A DNA stretch of 10,262 nt from Candidatus Aenigmatarchaeota archaeon (GTDB taxonomy: Archaea > Aenigmatarchaeota > Aenigmatarchaeia > QMZP01): assembly GCA_017609225.1 (NCBI GenBank), contig JAFCEK010000030.1, positions 1 through 10,262 on the forward strand. Reading direction: 5' to 3'. Within the stretch, counting starts at the first letter, position 1. Each line of letters opens with the position of its first letter. Below are positions 1-5,996 of this stretch, piece after piece. Both the position numbers and the translations under genes were made by a program. A model generated the notes under the pieces. It did no database searches and was not told the DNA's origin. It saw nothing but the letters and a program-made list of their open reading frames with translations.

Positions 1-336
1 TCCATCCGTGCTGTGCATCATGGCATGGGTTATTTTGGCTCCTGGGACTGCAACCTTTACGGCATTACAACTGACGGAGAACCTGTATGGAAATTCCATA
101 CAGCATTGAGCTATCAGTCGCCAATAGAAATTAAAGAGGAAACATTATCAAAAACAGCGCAGGTTGTCTGGACCCAGGAAACAGAGGAAAAGAAGGAAAA
201 GGTAGAAGAAGAGCAGATAACAGATTACGGAGAATTCAGGGGAACCTATACAGGAAATCTCAGCATGGATTATCTGGGCAGCTCAGCAGAAGTGGACCCT
301 GTAACAGGCAAAACTATCAGAAGAAAATACAAATAA
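1..336 (+). CDS. PQQ/BamB-like beta-propeller protein, C-terminal fragment
   Basis: The frame is open from base 1 and ends with TAA at 334-336, so only the last 111 residues are present and the true start lies left of the window. Residues about 10-38 read as a propeller blade: a Y-F-G-S-W-D strand, then L-Y-G-I, a T-D-G-E-P turn, and V-W-K-F, the tryptophan motif of PQQ-like/BamB-type repeats. After this blade comes a tail of about 70 residues rich in Glu and Lys, ending in a basic R-R-K-Y-K. No membrane segment is visible in the fragment. The next gene is convergent and its stop lies only 31 bases away. A function cannot be assigned from the fragment; propellers of this type are usually binding or scaffold modules. 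Codon use matches most of the window. A second propeller, in the gene at 7218, has much more AT-rich codon use. Confidence 0.72.
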   Translation, partial: SIRAVHHGMGYFGSWDCNLYGITTDGEPVWKFHTALSYQSPIEIKEETLSKTAQVVWTQETEEKKEKVEEEQITDYGEFRGTYTGNLSMDYLGSSAEVDPVTGKTIRRKYK

Positions 337-367
337 CTTAATCTGTTATTGCTTCTGCCAGTTCCTG

Positions 368-1657
368 CTAGTCAAAAATGCCTTTTTTCTTTATTGCTAT
401 CGGCGAGCCTCCTGCATGCCATGACAGCCTTGGCCTTATCTGGACAGAGTATATCCTTTCGGAATTATCATCCAGCACTATTGCAGAGCCCTTCTGCCTT
501 GGGAGGCTGTTTATGTATTCCTGTATATCCTTTATCATATAGGTCTGCATTATTGCTCTCAGTGCCTTTATGTCCTCCTCTGCAGTAAGCCTGTGAGAAA
601 TGATTATATCAGACTGTGCAAGCACATCAGGATGAAGCTTGTTCGGCCTCTGGGTTATCATCACAAGGGATATGCCCGGCTGCCTTCCCTCCTTGACCAG
701 TGTAAGCAATGGCTCTGAGGCAGCTGTTATGCCTTCTGATGGCACAAACTGGTGCGCCTCATCTATCATTATCCATACCATTGGTATTGTTTTTTTGGCC
801 TCCCCTCCCATTACCTCAAACTCCTCTGATTTTCTTGCAGTAAGTCTTTCATGGAATATCTTCCTGGCAAAAAGACCAACAAGCATGCTCCTGACACTCC
901 AGCCTGTTGAGGTTCTTGTGTAATGGGACACATCAAGAACAGTCACCTCTCCTTTTTTGAAAAAATCCTTTGCAGGGGTTCCCATTCTTTCAAAAACGCC
1001 CCAGTCCCTTGCTGACAGGAATCTGCTTACCAGGGCATTTTTGGTTTTTTCCATGGTTTTTTTGTCATTCTCTATTTCCTTTATTATGTCCTTTATGGAA
1101 TAGATTCTCCCGAACCTGGACTGTACCTTTTTTATTGCCCTTTCTATTGCAAGGCCCTCCTCGCTTAAAGGCTTGAACCCGAATGTTATCATCCAGTCTG
1201 TGGCTGTCATGTCACCGCATGAAAGCGTGAATGCCCTGTCAACCTTTACGCCAACATCATTGTATTTTTTTATGAAGCCCTTTGGCACAAAAAACCTCAT
1301 CTTGACGCCTTCCGGCTTTAAGCCCCATTCCCTTAGCAGCTCCGCATCCTGCTCATTGGGCCTTCCCATGCTCCAGTATATTCCCATTGTGTCAATCATG
1401 AGAACAGAAATGTTTTTCTTTATTTCTTTTTGGAGTTTTGTTATCTCCTCTGCTATTACCGCGCCTGTATAGGACTTCCCGCTTCCCCTCTTGCCTGCTA
1501 TCAGAATTACATGAGGCCTTACCACATCCATATGAACAGGATTTGCCAGGTGGAAATCCTCTCCCTCACCAACTATGTGACTTCCGATAAAAACAGTGCC
1601 CCTGGAGCCGTATGCCTCCAGATCCTTCCTGTCTCTTCCTATTATTATTTTCTCCAT
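368..1657 (-). CDS. HerA-like (DUF87) P-loop ATPase
   Basis: A 429-residue cytoplasmic protein of the HerA/FtsK superfamily, whose members form ring-shaped ATPases that move or remodel DNA or protein. The short N-terminal part (1-50) resembles the small beta-barrel domain that precedes the ATPase in HerA proteins. Walker A is G-K-R-G-S-G-K-S at residues 55-62 with Lys61. Walker B is W-I-M-I-D-E with Asp299 and Glu300, followed by A-H-Q-F-V-P, and a sensor-like I-T-Q-R-P lies at 334-338. All these are typical of the DUF87 group. The open frame continues 90 codons further upstream to 1927, but that part is antisense to the small gene at 1719-1919 and is low-complexity. The ATG at 1655-1657 starts directly at the family-like M-E-K-I-I-I-G-R sequence, so I chose it. 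No nurA nuclease gene, the usual HerA partner, is present here. Which subfamily and substrate apply is unknown. Confidence 0.9.
   Translation of the reverse strand: MEKIIIGRDRKDLEAYGSRGTVFIGSHIVGEGEDFHLANPVHMDVVRPHVILIAGKRGSGKSYTGAVIAEEITKLQKEIKKNISVLMIDTMGIYWSMGRPNEQDAELLREWGLKPEGVKMRFFVPKGFIKKYNDVGVKVDRAFTLSCGDMTATDWMITFGFKPLSEEGLAIERAIKKVQSRFGRIYSIKDIIKEIENDKKTMEKTKNALVSRFLSARDWGVFERMGTPAKDFFKKGEVTVLDVSHYTRTSTGWSVRSMLVGLFARKIFHERLTARKSEEFEVMGGEAKKTIPMVWIMIDEAHQFVPSEGITAASEPLLTLVKEGRQPGISLVMITQRPNKLHPDVLAQSDIIISHRLTAEEDIKALRAIMQTYMIKDIQEYINSLPRQKGSAIVLDDNSERIYSVQIRPRLSWHAGGSPIAIKKKGIFD
383..392 (+). terminator. Possible T-rich terminator for the left-edge gene
   Basis: A run of six T followed by C and three more T lies about 50 bases after the stop of the left-edge gene. 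Archaeal RNA polymerase commonly stops at T-runs in the non-template strand without a hairpin. The tract lies within the 3' coding end of the convergent HerA-like gene, where it also encodes lysines, so it may be coincidental. Confidence 0.25.
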
Positions 1658-1660
1658 CCC

Positions 1661-1710
1661 TATCTTATTTATATTATAAAGAGAATATATTAAATAAAAA
1701 AAACGGAGGT
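1661..1710. promoter_or_regulatory. Divergent promoter region between the HerA-like gene and the small gene at 1719
   Basis: The 61 bases between the two divergent starts are nearly all A/T. A TATA-like box at 1668-1680 lies about 45 bases before the + strand ATG, which would leave a leader of roughly 19 bases containing the Shine-Dalgarno sequence. The near-palindromic AATATATT at 1684-1691 lies about 30 bases before the - strand ATG and would give an almost leaderless HerA-like transcript. The box assignments are inferred from spacing only. Confidence 0.5.
1705..1710 (+). promoter_or_regulatory. Strong Shine-Dalgarno site (GGAGGT)
   Basis: GGAGGT lies eight bases before the ATG at 1719 and matches the 16S rRNA 3' end well. 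It supports both the reality and the chosen start of the 66-residue gene, and argues against extending the HerA-like gene across this region. Confidence 0.8.
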
Positions 1711-1718
1711 AGCTGTTT

Positions 1719-1919
1719 ATGGGGGTTATAGAGGAGCTTGTAAAAAACAAGGAAGAGATTCTTGTCAGTTTTCTGAAAATTCTTGAAGGTAAAGAGGCAA
1801 GAACCAAGGTAAACCTTAATGGAGTGGAATTTAAGGTTGGCGACTCTCTTGTAAAAATGAATGGTTCAATTGAATTTGTTTTCATACCAATAGAGGACAA
1901 AGAGAAATCAGAGGAATAG
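1719..1919 (+). CDS. Small acidic hypothetical protein (66 residues)
   Basis: I do not recognise the family. It has a strong Shine-Dalgarno sequence and an ATG start. The N-terminal third (3-24) reads as an amphipathic helix. Residues 28-58 alternate hydrophobic and polar residues with N-G and G-D turns, suggesting three or four beta strands. The C terminus is a charged E-D-K-E-K tail. It has no cysteine, signal peptide or membrane segment, so it is probably cytoplasmic. The eleven residues 30-40 have the pattern K-[VI]-x-x-x-G-[VI]-E-F-[KE]-[VI], which recurs at the C terminus of the next gene. It is divergent from the HerA-like gene and 37 bases upstream of the 1957 gene. Proteins of this size and shape occur in archaea as conserved hypotheticals, but no function is claimed. 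Confidence 0.75.
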   Translation: MGVIEELVKNKEEILVSFLKILEGKEARTKVNLNGVEFKVGDSLVKMNGSIEFVFIPIEDKEKSEE

Positions 1920-1927
1920 CGAAACAA

Positions 1928-1938
1928 TTATTAATATT
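1928..1938 (+). promoter_or_regulatory. TATA-like box for the gene at 1957
   Basis: An 11-base A/T run centred about 24 bases before the ATG at 1957, in the 37-base gap after the preceding stop. No Shine-Dalgarno sequence is visible before that ATG, so a leaderless transcript from this box is the simplest reading. Confidence 0.45.
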
Positions 1939-1956
1939 CTTTACAATTGAATACTC

Positions 1957-2217
1957 ATGAAATCATTAGGGGATGTTTTAGAGAAGGCTTTTGGAGAGCT
2001 TCGTTTTTATGCTGCCCTGGGAGATAAACCATTTGCAGAAATAACAATAGAAGAGGATGTTATAACAATCAAGATAATAAATGTGATTGTTACTATAGAA
2101 GCACTTATTGAGCATATATTCAGGAAAAAAAGGCTTGCATCATACAAGCTGAAATACCTGAAAGATGCCGGCTACAGAATAAAAATCAAATACAGGGGCA
2201 TTGAATTTGAAATCTAG
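1957..2217 (+). CDS. Small hypothetical protein (86 residues)
   Basis: I do not recognise the family. The protein begins with a helix (3-20). It continues with two beta strands (about 27-43, rich in Ile and Val), a second helix with a basic R-K-K-R patch (44-67), and a final beta strand. The last eleven residues (76-86) match the K-[VI]-x-x-x-G-[VI]-E-F-[KE]-[VI] pattern seen in the upstream 66-residue protein. There is no signal peptide, and the central Ile/Val stretch is too broken by charged residues to be a clear membrane segment. The gene is same-strand with its small neighbour and convergent with the pilin-like gene, whose stop lies 14 bases beyond. The pair may be distant relatives or partners. 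Confidence 0.72.
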   Translation: MKSLGDVLEKAFGELRFYAALGDKPFAEITIEEDVITIKIINVIVTIEALIEHIFRKKRLASYKLKYLKDAGYRIKIKYRGIEFEI

Positions 2218-2218
2218 C

Positions 2219-2233
2219 ATTTCTTTATTTATT
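2219..2233 (+). terminator. Possible T-rich terminator between convergent genes
   Basis: A T-rich tract directly after the stop at 2215-2217 fills the 14-base gap to the convergent pilin-like gene. It could end transcription of the + strand pair in archaeal fashion. No hairpin is evident. Confidence 0.25.
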
Positions 2234-2729
2234 AGAGCTGGGTCCAGAGTATTAATCTTAGCGTTACTATATCACCATTGTACAAACAGTACCTGTCAAC
2301 AGGAACTATAATTTTTTCATTAACATGCTGCATTCCGAATTCTGCCTGTGTTCCGTTTGCGGTTTTTGCAATTGTGCTGTTAGCATATATAAGTGCAAGA
2401 TACAGCTGATATCCCTCTATACCAAGCAGGCTTTTGACGCTGTTATAATCCATAGCAAGCAGTGCTTCTATTTTGGCATCATCCAGTATATTCTCGCTTG
2501 ATGCCAGTCCCAAAACGCTGGGGTTGCCTGATTCCCAGTTAACTGGTATTCCCTGGGTTCTTACAAGAGAATCAGAAATTCTTAATGCCTGGCTCTCTGC
2601 ATTGCTGATTTCAAACTGTTCCAGGTTTTGTGCTGTTATATAATTCCATGTAAACATCAGGGCTGTCATGGCTGAAAAAAATATAAGTATTGAAATTGCC
2701 ATATCAAATGACCATACCTGGGCTTTCAT
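2232..2729 (-). CDS. Pilin-like class III signal protein (165 residues)
   Basis: It starts M-K-A-Q-V-W-S-F-D and then enters one hydrophobic helix (about 10-30). This is the architecture of archaeal type IV pilins and pseudopilins, whose short basic leader is removed by an archaeal prepilin peptidase (EppA, PibD or FlaK type) just before or near the Gln. An Asp six residues from Gln4 stands near the usual acidic position. The rest is an extracytoplasmic domain with two N-x-S/T sequons and a single Cys near the end, closing with a hydrophobic W-T-Q-L. It lies seven bases downstream of the stop of the 132-residue pilin-like gene, in the same transcript. It is probably a minor filament subunit or assembly factor. 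The exact role is unknown. Confidence 0.8.
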   Translation of the reverse strand: MKAQVWSFDMAISILIFFSAMTALMFTWNYITAQNLEQFEISNAESQALRISDSLVRTQGIPVNWESGNPSVLGLASSENILDDAKIEALLAMDYNSVKSLLGIEGYQLYLALIYANSTIAKTANGTQAEFGMQHVNEKIIVPVDRYCLYNGDIVTLRLILWTQL

Positions 2730-2733
2730 AAAT

Positions 2734-2738
2734 ACCTC
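2734..2738 (-). promoter_or_regulatory. Shine-Dalgarno site overlapping the upstream stop codon
   Basis: Read on the - strand, GAGGT lies four bases before the ATG at 2729 and overlaps the TGA stop at 2737-2739 of the preceding gene. The arrangement implies translational coupling and coordinated amounts of the two pilin-like proteins. Confidence 0.7.
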
Positions 2739-3135
2739 ATCTTATTACAACAATGCCGTTTTCATTTCTTAATGTATGTTCACCCTTTTCCAGCAGACCT
2801 CCGGGATCTGTTATTGTTACATTTCTTGTCAGGATAGTGCCTGCATACACGGTTCCATCAAGCTGCAGATAGACATTGTTGGATGCTATCCATATGGTAT
2901 AATTCCTGCTGAAAATTTTTTCAGAAACTGTTATGTTGGTTGAAAATCCATGCCCTTCAAGAAATACTATGTTTATCTTGTCTGAAATTTCATTAAGGAT
3001 TTTTTTTGTTTCCAGCTCAATGGTCGCTGTGCTTATCTCTCTTGTTTTGTTAAGGGTTATTGCTGCTATGATTGCAAGGGCTGCAACAAAAATCATAAAA
3101 ATTATCAGGAACTCCATGGCGCTCTGGGCTTTCAT
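2737..3135 (-). CDS. Class III signal peptide pilin-like protein (132 residues)
   Basis: The N terminus M-K-A-Q-S-A-M-E-F-L is the standard archaeal class III (DUF361-type) prepilin signal. Gln4 would follow the cleavage point, and Glu8 is the acidic +5 residue used for subunit packing. A hydrophobic helix (about 9-28) follows, then an amphipathic extension (30-56), giving the long N-terminal helix of a type IV pilin. The remaining 75 residues are beta-rich with sequons at N-I-T, N-Y-T and N-V-T, as expected of an exported, possibly glycosylated head domain. It is first in a two-gene - strand unit and divergent from the VWA gene. It may be the major or a minor pilin. No prepilin peptidase, assembly ATPase or membrane platform gene is in the window, so those must be encoded elsewhere. 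Confidence 0.87.
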   Translation of the reverse strand: MKAQSAMEFLIIFMIFVAALAIIAAITLNKTREISTATIELETKKILNEISDKINIVFLEGHGFSTNITVSEKIFSRNYTIWIASNNVYLQLDGTVYAGTILTRNVTITDPGGLLEKGEHTLRNENGIVVIR

Positions 3136-3148
3136 ATTTTACAACCTG

Positions 3149-3183
3149 CTATTATAATATTAATCATGATAATTAATAATCAG
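3149..3183. promoter_or_regulatory. Divergent promoter region between pilin-like and VWA genes
   Basis: A 35-base stretch made almost only of A and T. The box at 3151-3163 is centred about 28 bases before the ATG at 3184, the correct spacing for a leaderless transcript starting at that codon. A second A/T box at 3171-3180, read on the - strand, would start transcription near 3148 and leave a short leader with a weak AGGT before the pilin-like ATG at 3135. The two gene sets are therefore probably coregulated. This is inferred from spacing only. Confidence 0.5.
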
Positions 3184-5985
3184 ATGAGGGGCTTTCTTTT
3201 ATCCATGGATGCGCTTGTTGCAATTTTAATATTGTTTTTAGTAGCGTTTTCTTTGCTTGGGCTCACTTTCACTTATTCTTTACCCCAGCTGAAATACCAG
3301 AGGATGTACTATGTGGGCAAAGACATACTGAATGTAATGGGCAAAGTGACTGTGAGTGACATACGGAACTATGACATAGTGCAGGATTTTTTTGATAACG
3401 GATTTCTGAACCAGAATGATTTGAACAAAACTGTTATGGATGTTGTGGGCTCTCTCTGGGCATCCGGAAATGTTACAGAGGCTGAAAACCTTACAAATGC
3501 TGTCTTTGGGGAATTTCTGAACAGCACAAATTATAATTTTGAGATTTTAATGAACGGTGAAAGGGTTTACATAAACAACAAAACACCAGGAATAAATCAG
3601 TTCTCAAGGTTTTCCACTGTTGTTTCAGGATATAAGGTCGGGAAGCCTGTCTGGGGATATGTTGCCAGAGCATATTTAACAAAGGCAACCAAAACAGATT
3701 CTACATATGTGTATTTTGGGGGATATGTTGGTGATGGGAATATAAGCAAAATGTTTGTTCTTCCTGAGTATGAAAACATAACTTCTGTTTACATGGAAAT
3801 GGCTGCAGACAGCAATTTTGATTTGTATGTAAATGATGTGTTTTCTGGAAGTTACAGCGCAACAGGCAGTGGGAACATGAGCACTGATAAATGGTATATC
3901 AGCTCTTCTTATTTTGATAATTTCCATGAGGGAAACAACAGCATAAAAATAAACTTTACTGCACCAGGAAACAATTACATAGGCGGCGGATATATAAAAA
4001 TCACATACAACACAACAGAATTCATAACAGAGCCTGATTATATTTTCGGTGAAAATGCAACGGAAACCTACAGGTTTCCCGGAATTGAGGGAATTATAAA
4101 TCTTTATTCCTCTTTCTTTGTTCCTGGCACTATCAGCAACATGTCAGTATATCTGCATTACAAAAGCAATTACACTATATTTCTTGCACTGGGAAATGAA
4201 ACAGTATATGAAGGGAATGGAACAGAGGAACAGAATATAACAATCTATCCTTCACTGGACTATGCTGATATAAGCAAAAAAACAGTTCCAATGAGACTGG
4301 GCCTGAGAAATGTTTCTTATATCACGCTGGGAGGCAATGGAACCGGGGATGCTGTTTTATCCACAGATGTTTCGGGGAGTATGAATGATTGTGGTGAATA
4401 TATGGAACCATATATATGTCATTATAGATGTGTTTTTGGTGGTTCTAAATCATGTGAAGTTTCAGATCCAGCAGATTGCACAGACAATGTATGCGGTGGG
4501 TTTTGTATTATTTCTTATAATCATTATTTAGAGTGTAACAGAACGAAACTTGAAATTGCACAAGAAGCAAACAAAGAATTTATTGATATTGTACTGAATG
4601 AAAGCATTCCTGGAAACAGGGTTGGACTTAACTCCTATTCAAGCAGCATTCAAACTTCAGAATCTCTCAATAATGATGCAGAATACCTTAAATCAAAGGT
4701 GGATGAATACACTGCTTATGGATCCACATGCATCTGCTGCGGGATAGAAGATGGCATAAACACATTGTCTGACCAGAGCGATGAAACAAGAAGGAAAACA
4801 ATAGTTATAATGACTGATGGAGAAGCAAATATCAGATGTTATACAGCAAGCACAGACCTTAATGGTGACAGCGTTGTTACTGCAAAGGATGATACCATCC
4901 AGTCGGCATGCAATGCATATAATGATTATAATATAACTGTTTACACAATAGGGTTTGGTTTGTCTGAAGATGAAATAGACAATGAAACACTGTATCTTAC
5001 AGCACAATGCGGGCATGGTGAATATTATTTTAGCAATGCGAGCGAGCTTGCAAACACCTTCAGGCAGATTGCAACTGATTTTGTGAACGGAAGTTATGTG
5101 GCACAAACCATTGAGATGGAAGGGAATTTAACAGCAATCAATACGCTGTACCCTGATTCATATATAGAGTTTAACTATACATCAGAGATTGAACCCCCAC
5201 AGTATGGCCAGATAATATTCAGACTTGAATCAGCAAATCTTGGTAATTTCAGCGGTACTGATATTATAACCGATAATACAACAGGCACAAAGGAAGGCTG
5301 GTTTTATATACCTGAGAATGTAGAGATTGTTGATATAAAGATAACTTCATACTCATCCCAGTACTGGACAGACAGGCTTTATATTAAAAATGAAAGTGCA
5401 CCAAACTGGACAAATATTTACTGGCTTTCTGATTATGATTCAAATTACACAAATCTTGGTGACCCGTATACTATTAACATACCAGTAGAATATATTGGTA
5501 CAGGGGAAAACAATTCAATTAAAATTGGAACAGGAACAGGTCCAGATAATGCAACAGGAGCATCTCCTGATGACAGGGTTATATATACCATAAGAATATC
5601 AGGCATAAATCTTGAGGGATACAGCAACGTTTTTTCAAGAGCTAAAGGCAGCAGGATAAGGGTTTATTATGATATAGATGGGGATAACATATCTGATAAC
5701 TATGAAATTATTGCATATGGTTTTGATCCTGATGATATTTTTGACCCATCAAATGATTCAATTGATGATGCGTTTATGAGACTGATGGATGATATGAATT
5801 TCCTTTTTGATGCTAATCCGGATGGCTATGGTAACGGGACATTAGAAAATCCATATGATGGTTTGAATGAAACAAACCCCATAGACCTGCAGATTGCATC
5901 AGATATAAAAATTGAATCAGGTTATATACCGGATGTTCCATCTCTCTGGGATCCTGTAAGGCTTGAGATAAATGTATGGATATAG
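3184..5985 (+). CDS. Pilin-anchored VWA-domain surface protein (933 residues)
   Basis: A large exported protein. It begins M-R-G-F-L-L-S-M-D-A-L followed by a hydrophobic helix (about 8-30), a pilin-like anchor. An ATG 18 bases upstream (3166) is also in frame, but the TATA-box spacing and the usual short leader favour 3184. Residues about 160-290 and 291-385 look like two beta-sandwich modules. A VWA domain follows with a complete metal-ion-dependent adhesion site: D-V-S-G-S at 395-399, Thr515, and T-D-G with Asp545. Between the first motif and the next helix is an insert with eight cysteines (403-451). EF-hand-like calcium loops lie at 558-569 (inside the VWA domain) and 830-841. About 38 N-x-S/T sequons are spread along the chain. 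Another beta-rich region (about 670-825) and an acidic C terminus follow. VWA domains with an intact MIDAS usually bind ligands, so an adhesin or tip subunit is likely. The ligand is unknown. Confidence 0.88.
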   Translation: MRGFLLSMDALVAILILFLVAFSLLGLTFTYSLPQLKYQRMYYVGKDILNVMGKVTVSDIRNYDIVQDFFDNGFLNQNDLNKTVMDVVGSLWASGNVTEAENLTNAVFGEFLNSTNYNFEILMNGERVYINNKTPGINQFSRFSTVVSGYKVGKPVWGYVARAYLTKATKTDSTYVYFGGYVGDGNISKMFVLPEYENITSVYMEMAADSNFDLYVNDVFSGSYSATGSGNMSTDKWYISSSYFDNFHEGNNSIKINFTAPGNNYIGGGYIKITYNTTEFITEPDYIFGENATETYRFPGIEGIINLYSSFFVPGTISNMSVYLHYKSNYTIFLALGNETVYEGNGTEEQNITIYPSLDYADISKKTVPMRLGLRNVSYITLGGNGTGDAVLSTDVSGSMNDCGEYMEPYICHYRCVFGGSKSCEVSDPADCTDNVCGGFCIISYNHYLECNRTKLEIAQEANKEFIDIVLNESIPGNRVGLNSYSSSIQTSESLNNDAEYLKSKVDEYTAYGSTCICCGIEDGINTLSDQSDETRRKTIVIMTDGEANIRCYTASTDLNGDSVVTAKDDTIQSACNAYNDYNITVYTIGFGLSEDEIDNETLYLTAQCGHGEYYFSNASELANTFRQIATDFVNGSYVAQTIEMEGNLTAINTLYPDSYIEFNYTSEIEPPQYGQIIFRLESANLGNFSGTDIITDNTTGTKEGWFYIPENVEIVDIKITSYSSQYWTDRLYIKNESAPNWTNIYWLSDYDSNYTNLGDPYTINIPVEYIGTGENNSIKIGTGTGPDNATGASPDDRVIYTIRISGINLEGYSNVFSRAKGSRIRVYYDIDGDNISDNYEIIAYGFDPDDIFDPSNDSIDDAFMRLMDDMNFLFDANPDGYGNGTLENPYDGLNETNPIDLQIASDIKIESGYIPDVPSLWDPVRLEINVWI

Positions 5986-5996
5986 TTAGTGATAAA

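Noticed and set aside
1684..1691. Palindromic AATATATT as a possible operator
   Set aside because: In such an A/T-rich promoter region short palindromes are expected by chance, and it is better read as a TATA-like box.
349..1693. Several open frames on the + strand opposite the HerA-like gene
   Set aside because: They have no domain-like sequence and are explained as antisense shadows of a well-supported gene with Walker A and B motifs.
1658..1927. Ninety-codon N-terminal extension of the HerA-like frame
   Set aside because: It is antisense to the 66-residue gene, which has a strong Shine-Dalgarno sequence. It is low-complexity and lacks family resemblance, while the ATG at 1657 begins exactly at the family-like sequence.
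3491..5627. Open frames on the - strand opposite the VWA gene, up to 137 residues
   Set aside because: They are Cys/Ile/His-rich translations antisense to a gene with an intact VWA motif set, without ribosome sites or recognisable domains.
5976..5996. Upstream ATG for the 396-residue pilin-like protein
   Set aside because: It would overlap the VWA gene and add seven residues before the standard M-K-A-Q start. The start at 5997 fits the class III signal layout better.
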